Shown: positions 1 through 6,780 of the stretch, in pieces | Numbering within the stretch: the first letter of the stretch is position 1 | Layout of the letters: every line of letters starts with the position of its first letter | Assembly: GCA_002336675.1 (NCBI GenBank) | Contig: DDEI01000006.1 | Coordinates: 1-6,943, forward strand | Direction of reading: 5' to 3' | DNA: 6,943 nt | Source of the DNA: Flavobacteriales bacterium UBA1958 | Lineage (GTDB): Bacteria > Bacteroidota > Bacteroidia > Flavobacteriales_D > Sanyastnellaceae | Position numbers and translations under genes: made by a program | The notes under the pieces: generated by a model | Told to the model about the DNA's origin: nothing | Database searches by the model: none | What the model saw: the letters and a program-made list of their open reading frames with translations, nothing else

Positions 1-282
1 CAACTTGAGAATCCTGAAGATCTAGCGCCCGAATATGAAGTTTTAGAGATATTATGCTTCAACGCTTGTAATGGGGGGGTTATCATTGAAGGAACTGGTT
101 TAGCTCCGTTTGATTACTCACTAGAGAATTCAATCGATAATTCTGTAATATCGACAGTTACTGATAGTTCAATAGAACAAACCTTTAGTGACCTTTGTGC
201 AGGTCAGTACACTATTTATATCACAGATTCATCTGATTGCACTTCAGAAGTTTCTTTCCAACTTAACAATCCTGATGATCTT
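1..282 (+). repeat. Tandem SprB-like coding repeat, 258-base (86-residue) period
   Basis: Bases 1-24 and 259-282 encode near-identical peptides, QLENPEDL and QLNNPDDL, in the same frame and 258 bases apart. Between them lies a single unit with the features of SprB-type repeats: paired Cys near CNG, a P-F-D-Y segment, LCAGQY, then ITDSSDC. The window therefore opens at the end of a preceding unit, and the protein upstream probably contains more copies. Confidence 0.7.
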
Positions 283-2421
283 ACAGGTCTTACAGAAGAC
301 ATAAATGGATGTGAGTTTATCGAATATATGGGTAACACTTACTTCACTAGTCAAACGGTGGTAAGTAACTTAACCACGGTAAATGGCTGCGATTCCATAA
401 TAACTGCAGAAATTACTGTCAGTCCTGTGATGACAAGTGTTGTAAATGCAAGTATTTGCAATGGAGAAACCTATACAGAAGGATCGAGTAACTATACTGT
501 CGCGGGGACATATGAAGATATTTACACTTCATCTCTTGATTGCGATTCTATAGTAATTACAAACTTAGTCGTAAGCCAGCCCATCGTGGATGTTAGTATA
601 GATTCAGAATTACCATGGAGGATATGCGCAGATGAGGAAATTACATTAGATGGTTCGCCAACTGTTTTTGCAGAAGGAACTTCTTTAGCTTCTTTTACTT
701 GGGATTTTGGAGATACTACTTCAGATGAGGTAAGTTGGCCTGAGGTTAGTCACTCATATTCAGAAGCCGGAGCATATATTATCCAGTTAGTTGTATCAGA
801 TGATAACGGCTGTAATAGCGATAATACTATAGATGTATTAGTGGAAGTAAGTACCACTCCATCTTTTGGAGGTACGTCAGACGATATTTTGGCTTGTTTA
901 GGAAGTGAGATTTCTATAGAGGGTTTGGTTACTCCGACAGAATGGACTACAACAGCTAGCTCTAGCTTTGGAGGAGCGCTATTTATTCCAGATGACCAAA
1001 CTCAATGTTTTACCTCAGAGATTTTAGTAGCAGGATTTTTGTCTGATCAAGAAGTGACTCAGGAATCTGACTTGTTAGATTTGTTTATCAATTTTGAACA
1101 TTCATACATGGGAGATTTAGAGGTGACTTTCCTATGCCCCAATGGCCAATCTCTATTAGTTCACTCTAATCAGGGTGCGGGGACATTCTTAGGTGAGCCA
1201 GTAGATGATGATGGTACTCCTAATGCAGAAGGTGTAGGATATGATTATTATTGGGCTCCTGATGCTACATTAGGCACTTGGGGAGAAGAGTCTGGAGGAA
1301 CATTAGCGTCTGGAGTTTATTCTAGTGAGAGCCCTTGGTTTAATTTAATAGGATGTCCATTAAATGGAATGTGGTCCGTGGAGATATGCGATAATTTATT
1401 TTCAGATAATGGATTTATTTTTGACTGGTCACTCACTTTCGATCCGTCATTGTATCCAGATGACTCATCATTTACTCCAAGTATAGGCGCGGACTGTGAC
1501 AGTACTTTCTGGACGGTGAATGATGGTCCTATTAATACTCTAGAAGATTGTAACGATATGGTTACAGAGTATACAGAAGCGGGTGATTATCTTTATACTT
1601 TTCATGCCATAGATAGCTACGGATGTGAATATACCACTGACGTCAATGTAGAGATCTCAGAATTAATAGTCTCAGTGGAAGAAGATTTTAGTATTTGTCC
1701 AGAACAGTTAATAAGTATGAATAGCTCAGTAGAATTTAACAATAGTGTGTTGCCGAACATAATCTATGAATGGACACCGGGAGATTTTTTAACAGCTGAT
1801 GATGATGTGAATCCTGATGTTTTTGATGTTACTGAAACTACTGAATATACATTCACTGCATATCCAGATGGTTTTCCTGAGTGTGCTAGCTCCACAGATG
1901 TTACTATTTCTCTCTTAGACGGTCCTGTGGCAAGTATTAATGCCACAGAATGGTGCCCTGGTGATGAGTCTAATCTGTCAGCAGTCAATTTCAATCTTTT
2001 AGATTCAGTTAATTGGGCACGAGAGAGCCCTGATGGTTCTCTAGAAGGGTTAGGGAATGAACCTAGTCTTTTAACTACAGAGGGCGGTACATTCATTCTT
2101 ACTGCATTTGGATGTGGAATTCAAGATACGGATATTCTGTTCGTTCAGGAAGAGTCGTGTGATGTCTTTATTCCTAATATTTTCACTCCTAATGGTGATG
2201 AGTTCAATAATACTTTTCAAATGGAAGGAATAGAATTTCAGGAAAATGCTCACTTAGTAGTCTATAACAGATGGGGTGGGATCGTATTTGAGGATGCCAA
2301 ATATGATGGTTTATGGGAGCCAGGAAGAGGGGATGATGACATCTCAGTTGGCACTTATTTTTATGTGCTTAAATTAGAATCAGGAGAAGTCCATGAAGGA
2401 ACCATCACCATTTTGAGATAA
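1..2421 (+). CDS. Large T9SS-secreted surface protein with SprB-like, PKD and P-like domains and CHU_C sorting domain (5' partial)
   Basis: The frame is open from base 1, so the start lies upstream; 806 codons are visible, ending in TAA. Window-residue layout: the tail of one SprB-like repeat (1-8), a full SprB-like repeat (about 19-96, CNG, LCAGQY and ITD motifs), two Cys-type repeats with GCDSI/DCDSI (about 99-191), a PKD domain (about 197-284; WDFGD, HSYSEAGAY), a P-like domain (about 334-485; FEHSYMGDLEV, GCPLNGMWSVEICDN, DNGFIFDW), a PKD-like tail (about 506-554), two Ig-like modules (555-717), and the CHU_C domain (about 721-806; FIPNIFTPNGDEFNN, YNRWG, GTYFYVLKL). In the family, CHU_C directs export through the type IX system and attachment at the cell surface; adhesion or gliding is the usual inferred role. 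The ligand is unknown. Lysine is absent from the first 720 residues. Family call is firm, precise function is not. Confidence 0.93.
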   Translation, partial: QLENPEDLAPEYEVLEILCFNACNGGVIIEGTGLAPFDYSLENSIDNSVISTVTDSSIEQTFSDLCAGQYTIYITDSSDCTSEVSFQLNNPDDLTGLTEDINGCEFIEYMGNTYFTSQTVVSNLTTVNGCDSIITAEITVSPVMTSVVNASICNGETYTEGSSNYTVAGTYEDIYTSSLDCDSIVITNLVVSQPIVDVSIDSELPWRICADEEITLDGSPTVFAEGTSLASFTWDFGDTTSDEVSWPEVSHSYSEAGAYIIQLVVSDDNGCNSDNTIDVLVEVSTTPSFGGTSDDILACLGSEISIEGLVTPTEWTTTASSSFGGALFIPDDQTQCFTSEILVAGFLSDQEVTQESDLLDLFINFEHSYMGDLEVTFLCPNGQSLLVHSNQGAGTFLGEPVDDDGTPNAEGVGYDYYWAPDATLGTWGEESGGTLASGVYSSESPWFNLIGCPLNGMWSVEICDNLFSDNGFIFDWSLTFDPSLYPDDSSFTPSIGADCDSTFWTVNDGPINTLEDCNDMVTEYTEAGDYLYTFHAIDSYGCEYTTDVNVEISELIVSVEEDFSICPEQLISMNSSVEFNNSVLPNIIYEWTPGDFLTADDDVNPDVFDVTETTEYTFTAYPDGFPECASSTDVTISLLDGPVASINATEWCPGDESNLSAVNFNLLDSVNWARESPDGSLEGLGNEPSLLTTEGGTFILTAFGCGIQDTDILFVQEESCDVFIPNIFTPNGDEFNNTFQMEGIEFQENAHLVVYNRWGGIVFEDAKYDGLWEPGRGDDDISVGTYFYVLKLESGEVHEGTITILR

Positions 2422-2445
2422 TAGACAAACTCTTAATAAAATATT

Positions 2446-2478
2446 AAAGGGAGTCAAGCTTAGCTTGACTCCCTTTTT
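2446..2478 (+). terminator. Strong rho-independent terminator of the surface-protein gene
   Basis: A perfect 15-base inverted repeat, AAAGGGAGTCAAGCT at 2446-2460 and its complement at 2462-2476, is separated by one base. In RNA it would form a stem of about 13 pairs with a CUUAG loop. The right arm runs into TTTTT (2474-2478), followed by AATTTTG. It sits 24 bases after the surface-protein stop, the expected place for its terminator. The next gene begins 11 bases beyond the T run, so any transcript of that gene starting further upstream would carry this hairpin against its start codon. Confidence 0.9.
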
Positions 2479-2485
2479 AATTTTG
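2478..2485 (+). promoter_or_regulatory. Possible Bacteroidota -7 box (TAATTTTG) for the helicase gene
   Basis: TAATTTTG matches the Bacteroidota -7 consensus TAnnTTTG exactly. It ends four bases before the helicase ATG, so a start of transcription at the usual few bases downstream would give a leaderless or nearly leaderless mRNA. No convincing TTG -33 element is seen about 19-21 bases upstream, where the terminator stem lies. The match could be chance in AT-rich DNA. Confidence 0.4.
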
Positions 2486-2489
2486 TAAC

Positions 2490-4367
2490 ATGAAGTATTT
2501 TGATGGATTAGTAAAACTCTCTCAGCTATTGGCAGAGGAGAAGGCTTGTGAGGTAAAGAAATTAGAGGAGCTGCTAACAAATAAGAGTATCCATGAAAGG
2601 AAAACATTAGGCAGGTGTTTATTTCCATTAAATGTGAGTGATAATTCTTATGGTATAGGAGGGAATTTAGAAATCACATTTGATCGAGATACGGAATTGG
2701 ACAATCATTTATTTAATGTTGGAGGAGTAGTCTCTGTTTTTTATTCTGAAGATAATATAAAGAGTAATCATGTGCTTTCTGCTACGATTAGAAATGTGAA
2801 GAAAGGCAAACTTATCTTGCTTACTAATTCGGATGAATATCCCGATGAACTAGATAAAGGAAAAATAGGAATAGATCTAACAGTAGATGATAGAACCTAT
2901 AAAGTTATGGAGCACACTTTAAATTTCCTGATAAACTCAGAGGACAATCATCAGAAAAGTGTGCTCAAGAAAATGTGGGGAGATGATAGTCTAGATGACT
3001 TAATTCTTAAAGAAAAATTTGAAAGCCCTAATCTAAATGAATGGCAAAATGCAGCTGTAACTAACAGTATGAACTCTAAAGACTTCACTATAATTAATGG
3101 TCCTCCAGGAACAGGTAAAACCACTACGATAGTTCAGTGTATCAAGCAGACAGTTATGAGAGAAGGAAGAACTTTAGTTACTGCTAACAGTAATGCTGCT
3201 GTAGATCATTTAGTCAAATGCATGATGAAAGAGGGGTTAGATGTAGTTAGGATAGGAAATATAGCTAGAGTAGATGAGGAAGTCCAGAAGGCTCAAATAG
3301 ATTTAAAGATTCAGGGGCAGAATGAATATAAGTTTATCAAAGACTTGAAAAAGCGAGCTAAAGAAGCTAGAAAAAAGGCAGAGAAATATAAACGTTCGTT
3401 TAATGCTGAGGATAGAGAGAATAGAAAGATGTGGTATAAGGAAAGTAGAGACTTAATTCAGGATGCGCGAAAAACCGAGAAATATCTCATCCAAAAAACA
3501 ATAGAGTCTGCCCAAGTAATAGCTACTACTCTGATAGGGAGCGATAGTGAAGTTTTACGTGAGTTTAAATTTAAAACAGCCTTTATCGATGAGGCTGCTC
3601 AGGCGCTGATCCCAGCTGCTCTTACTCCATTTAAAAGAGCAGAGAAATTAGTTTTAGCAGGAGACCCTTTTCAGCTTCCACCATTGGTTATGAATAATCA
3701 AGTGGCTAAAAAAGGTCTGAACAATTCGTTATTAGAGCTCATTATGAATAAGACAATTGTTAGGACTCAAAAATTAAAAATTCAATACAGAATGGATAAG
3801 TCTATTATGGCTTTCAGTAATTCTCAGTTTTATAAAAATGAACTAGAAGCACATTCATCAGTAAAAGAGCATGGATTTAAATCTGACGGCTTTATGCCTG
3901 TAGAATTCATAGATACTGCTGGATGTGGGTATAATGAGACTTTTTCCAAAAGTGGAAAAAGTCTGAGAAATGAGAAAGAGGCCGAATTAATTGGAGAAAG
4001 GTTGGGCGAGCTGTCTCAACATTTAGATAATCTTTCCTTAGGGATAATATCACCTTACAGAGGTCAAGTAAATTATTTGAAGGACTCTCTTCCTGGGTTT
4101 GAAAATAATATAAACACTATAGACGCATTTCAGGGACAGGAGAGGGATGTGATAATAGTTTCTCTAGTGCGCAGCAATGACGAGTTAACCATAGGATTTC
4201 TTAAAGATTACAGAAGGATGAACGTAGCAATGACGAGAGCACGAAAGAAATTAATTTTAATCGGAGATAGCGCCACTGTTGGTGCAGATAGATTTTTTGG
4301 ACAGTTTTTAGATTTCGTAGAGAAAAGTGGTTCATATAGAACTGCTTGGGAGTATCCTTCTCTTTAA
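2490..4367 (+). CDS. UPF1/IGHMBP2-like superfamily 1B DNA/RNA helicase
   Basis: A 625-residue cytoplasmic ATP-dependent helicase with a full motif set: Q-motif region NLNEWQNAAV (181-190), Walker A GPPGTGKT (204-211), Ia TANSNAAVDHL (231-241), Walker B DEAA (367-370), III GDPFQLPP (391-398), QYRM (432-435), V TIDAFQGQERD (543-553) and VI NVAMTRARKKL (578-588). The first 180 residues fit the accessory beta-barrel region of UPF1-type enzymes. A Lys/Glu/Arg-rich helical stretch (about 277-340) between Ia and Walker B fits the stalk. All catalytic residues are present. ATG at 2490 is preceded by an in-frame TAA at 2478 and is the first available start; there is no Shine-Dalgarno sequence. Such helicases unwind DNA or RNA 5' to 3' in the family; the substrate here is unknown. 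It appears to be a single-gene unit. Confidence 0.93.
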   Translation: MKYFDGLVKLSQLLAEEKACEVKKLEELLTNKSIHERKTLGRCLFPLNVSDNSYGIGGNLEITFDRDTELDNHLFNVGGVVSVFYSEDNIKSNHVLSATIRNVKKGKLILLTNSDEYPDELDKGKIGIDLTVDDRTYKVMEHTLNFLINSEDNHQKSVLKKMWGDDSLDDLILKEKFESPNLNEWQNAAVTNSMNSKDFTIINGPPGTGKTTTIVQCIKQTVMREGRTLVTANSNAAVDHLVKCMMKEGLDVVRIGNIARVDEEVQKAQIDLKIQGQNEYKFIKDLKKRAKEARKKAEKYKRSFNAEDRENRKMWYKESRDLIQDARKTEKYLIQKTIESAQVIATTLIGSDSEVLREFKFKTAFIDEAAQALIPAALTPFKRAEKLVLAGDPFQLPPLVMNNQVAKKGLNNSLLELIMNKTIVRTQKLKIQYRMDKSIMAFSNSQFYKNELEAHSSVKEHGFKSDGFMPVEFIDTAGCGYNETFSKSGKSLRNEKEAELIGERLGELSQHLDNLSLGIISPYRGQVNYLKDSLPGFENNINTIDAFQGQERDVIIVSLVRSNDELTIGFLKDYRRMNVAMTRARKKLILIGDSATVGADRFFGQFLDFVEKSGSYRTAWEYPSL

Positions 4368-4370
4368 ATT

Positions 4371-5765
4371 CTATTTACCATCCCCTTTTAAAACCGTAAG
4401 AATAGTGTAAAAGAGAATTTTGAAATCCACAGATAAAGACATGTTCTCGATGTAAATGACATCATATTTAAGTCTCTGTATCATCTGCTCTACATTTTCT
4501 GCATACCCGTACTTCACCTGACCCCAGCTAGTTATCCCTGGCCTTACTTTCTGAAGATGCTTGTAGTGAGGCGCCTGTTCCATTATTAAATCGATATAGT
4601 GCTGTCTTTCAGGTCGTGGGCCAACTAGGGCCATGTCTCCTTTAATCACATTAAAGAATTGAGGGAATTCATCTAGCCTGGTTTTTCTAAGGAATTTACC
4701 AAGCTTTGTTATGCGCGAGTCATTACTACTACTTAACCGAGGTCCTTTAGCTTCAGCGTTTTCTACCATGGTTCTGTATTTATAAATGGTAAAAGGTTTG
4801 CCATGTAGTCCTATTCTTTGCTGTTTGAAAAAGATAGTGCCAGGGGAGCTTAATTTCACCAATACAGCTATTGCTATATAGACAGGGGAAAGCAGAAGGA
4901 TGGCTAAAGTAGATAAAGAAAAATCCATTAATCGCTTTAGCGTAAACTGCCACTGAGGCATTATAGATCGGTTTACTTGAATAAGGGGAAGTCCAAATAT
5001 GCTAGTCATGCGGACAGAACCACTCATAATATCATACATGTCAGGGACTATTTTAAGCCGTACATCTAACCCTTCTAATTGATTAAGTATTTCTCCTATT
5101 TTTTTATGGTCGCTAGACTCTAAGGCTATAATTACCTCGTGAATTTGATTTTTGACAACAATATTAGAAAGGTCTGAATAGGCTCCTAGTTTAGGAAGCT
5201 GCTTTTCTAAAACATTATCTACTCCATTAACTTTAACAAAACCTACAAATTTAAATCCAGGAGATTTTTTGAGATGAAGAATCTCTTCATACATAGCTAG
5301 AGCTCTATCATTTCCGCCTAAAATGAGCGTTTTAAAACCGATTTTTCCAGAATGTACTCTTTTTACTGTTTGTGATGTTAGAATAATTCTAAATAAAAAA
5401 GTAAATAAAAAATGACTTACGAATAGAACGAGAACTGACTCATAATAATTTTTGTAATTATAAATCTGATCATCGAGAATAAAAGCAAAGAATAATACTA
5501 TTACTCCTAAACCTGAGACAGAAATTATCTGGCCTAATTCTTTTAATCGATGCCTTCTGTAAATATCAGCGTATAAACCAAGTAATACATAAAGCGATAT
5601 CCAGAAAACGGGAATTAGTAATAAAGCATAAAAAAAATTTGGATTAAGCTCTATGGGAGCATACTCTATATATAGCTTCCTGTAGGTGAATAGCGAGAGC
5701 CAGGCTAAGGCGGCTGCCAAAGCATCGAGTAAAACATATTTTATGGTCTGTAATTTTACGTTCAT
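4371..5765 (-). CDS. Undecaprenyl-phosphate glycosyl-1-phosphate transferase (exopolysaccharide-initiating sugar transferase, WcaJ/WbaP type)
   Basis: A 464-residue inner-membrane enzyme that, in this family, transfers a sugar 1-phosphate from a nucleotide sugar to undecaprenyl phosphate, the first step of repeat-unit assembly for exopolysaccharide or O-antigen. From ATG at 5765, four hydrophobic segments lie near 8-26, 43-63, 82-97 and 108-130. A Rossmann-like domain follows (about 145-240, LILGGNDRA), then a hydrophobic helix (280-304) and the catalytic bacterial sugar transferase domain: RIGLHGKPF (317-325), YRTM (330-333), the catalytic Asp-Glu pair in LDEFPQ (D365, E366), GDMALVGPRPE (376-386) and VRPGITSWGQ (407-416). 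Length is typical and no key residue is missing. An in-frame TTG at 5777 would add four residues, but the ATG lies one base after the upstream stop and is preferred. The sugar donor cannot be read from sequence. Translation is probably coupled to the lipoprotein gene. Confidence 0.93.
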   Translation of the reverse strand: MNVKLQTIKYVLLDALAAALAWLSLFTYRKLYIEYAPIELNPNFFYALLLIPVFWISLYVLLGLYADIYRRHRLKELGQIISVSGLGVIVLFFAFILDDQIYNYKNYYESVLVLFVSHFLFTFLFRIILTSQTVKRVHSGKIGFKTLILGGNDRALAMYEEILHLKKSPGFKFVGFVKVNGVDNVLEKQLPKLGAYSDLSNIVVKNQIHEVIIALESSDHKKIGEILNQLEGLDVRLKIVPDMYDIMSGSVRMTSIFGLPLIQVNRSIMPQWQFTLKRLMDFSLSTLAILLLSPVYIAIAVLVKLSSPGTIFFKQQRIGLHGKPFTIYKYRTMVENAEAKGPRLSSSNDSRITKLGKFLRKTRLDEFPQFFNVIKGDMALVGPRPERQHYIDLIMEQAPHYKHLQKVRPGITSWGQVKYGYAENVEQMIQRLKYDVIYIENMSLSVDFKILFYTILTVLKGDGK

Positions 5766-5766
5766 G

Positions 5767-6651
5767 TCAGTAGACAACTTTTACATTGTCTAAGTATACT
5801 TTCGGATTAGGATATGAATTGGAGCGATTTAGCGTAATGTAGATTTCAAACTCATTAGCTCCCGGGTTTTCAGCCACAAAGTTGGTGACATTAATGTATA
5901 TTTTTTTCCATACCTGATCAGTTTCAGAAGAGGGTAAGATAATAACCAAGTCCTCAATAGCTTCTGCTGTTTGCACAGAAGCTCTGGCTCCTATTTTAAA
6001 AGGATGATTGCTGGCATAGTTTAACTCTACAAATACAGGTTGACCGAAAGGGAGCTCGAAGTTTTCCTCTGTCTCTGCGAAGAAATAATTTTCATCAGAC
6101 TCCAACTCTATAATTGCACTAGAAGGATTTCCTGAAATCCCAGGAGTTGGGTCGGCAAAGGCCAATTCTCCAGAAACTAGAACAAGTCTTCCTTCACTTT
6201 CCTCAGATTCCTCAAAATCAATAGAACTTGTAAACTCCTCAGTCCAAAACTCCAGTCCTTCAAAATAAGTTATCGTAGGGACTATGAGTGCAGTATCTAA
6301 AGGTGTAAAGTTCACGTCTGTGATGAAAGAACTGTAAAGCGGATAAGATACCCTGTCCGTGCTAACTCCGTTTTGTTTTATAATAGCAGTGAATAGTACT
6401 TCTTTCGTTCCGTTGGCCAAAATAGGAATAGTAGCAGGTAATTCAAATAAGCCAAGAGTAGTTCCATCTATAGAAACCATTACTTCCGTGATGTTAGAGC
6501 TAGAGCTGCCCTGAAAAGGTCCAACTTCTAACTCAAACTCACTAATAGCTAAAAAAGCAGGTAATTCCTCCTTTCTGTCAAACAGGGAACAGCTATTAAC
6601 TAAAAAAGCAGTTAAGAAGATAAAAAGGAAATGATTATTCATCTCGGACAT
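5767..6651 (-). CDS. Uncharacterised two-domain lipoprotein linked to polysaccharide transferase
   Basis: I do not assign a function. The 294-residue product opens with a hydrophobic signal (about 8-18) ending in FLVNSC, a lipobox-like site that would lipidate Cys21, so the mature protein should be anchored in the inner or outer membrane. Residues about 35-110 look like a beta-rich Ig-like domain (ITEVMVSIDGTTLGLFELPA). Residues about 130-294 look like a beta sandwich ending in VYLDNVKVVY, an ending often seen in jelly-roll or carbohydrate-binding-like folds; this is inference. It resembles, from memory, hypothetical Bacteroidota lipoproteins with the same IDG...ELPAT pattern. A second ATG at 6642 gives MNNHFLF, a better signal start because it drops Glu3; the choice is open. 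The transferase gene begins one base after its TGA, implying one transcript and a shared envelope pathway. The acidic linker FEESEESEG (146-154) separates the domains. Confidence 0.85.
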   Translation of the reverse strand: MSEMNNHFLFIFLTAFLVNSCSLFDRKEELPAFLAISEFELEVGPFQGSSSSNITEVMVSIDGTTLGLFELPATIPILANGTKEVLFTAIIKQNGVSTDRVSYPLYSSFITDVNFTPLDTALIVPTITYFEGLEFWTEEFTSSIDFEESEESEGRLVLVSGELAFADPTPGISGNPSSAIIELESDENYFFAETEENFELPFGQPVFVELNYASNHPFKIGARASVQTAEAIEDLVIILPSSETDQVWKKIYINVTNFVAENPGANEFEIYITLNRSNSYPNPKVYLDNVKVVY

Positions 6652-6666
6652 TCTTTAAAGAAGCCG

Positions 6667-6674
6667 CGAAAATA
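6667..6674 (-). promoter_or_regulatory. Possible Bacteroidota -7 box for the lipoprotein-transferase operon
   Basis: On the minus strand this reads TATTTTCG, one mismatch from TAnnTTTG, followed by CGGC. Transcription would start near 6660, giving a leader of about 10 bases to the ATG at 6651 or about 19 to the ATG at 6642. No clear TTG -33 element is visible at the usual spacing. Its position in the only gap before the operon supports the call. Confidence 0.4.
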
Positions 6675-6727
6675 GAGATTTGTGGCATTCGTTTAAGCTA
6701 TTTCGGGTTTAAAGGTTTTACATGAAG

Positions 6728-6758
6728 AACAAAACAATCCTCATTTAAAATAACGAGG
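6728..6758 (-). terminator. Probable intrinsic terminator of the upstream dehydrogenase gene
   Basis: Read on the minus strand, CCTCGTT (6758-6752), loop ATTTTA, then AATGAGG (6745-6739) form a 7-pair stem with one G-U wobble. It is followed by the T-rich run ATTGTTTTGTT. The stem begins 22 bases after the dehydrogenase stop. It would not fold as well on the plus strand, where the wobble becomes an A-C mismatch. The stem is short, so strength is uncertain; it may only attenuate read-through into the lipoprotein gene. Confidence 0.5.
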
Positions 6759-6780
6759 AGGTTACTTGCTTAGTATAAAC

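Noticed and set aside
1764..2628. Three minus-strand open frames (110, 60 and 82 codons) opposite the surface-protein and helicase genes
   Set aside because: They lie antisense to well-supported coding sequence, have no recognisable domains, and the last crosses the terminator hairpin; they are shadows.
2490..4367. Helicase considered as part of a defence or mobile system
   Set aside because: It has only the standard UPF1-type helicase architecture with no nuclease or other effector domain, and its neighbours are a surface protein and polysaccharide genes, so nothing in the window supports a defence role.
4359..4415. TCTCTTT and AAAGAGA complementary arms around the convergent junction, considered as a terminator
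   Set aside because: The arms are only 7 pairs, over 40 bases apart and AT-rich, so a functional intrinsic terminator is unlikely.
6653..6660. CTTTAAAG palindrome just upstream of the lipoprotein start, considered as an operator
   Set aside because: An 8-base AT-rich palindrome is expected by chance here and no second copy or known regulator site supports it.
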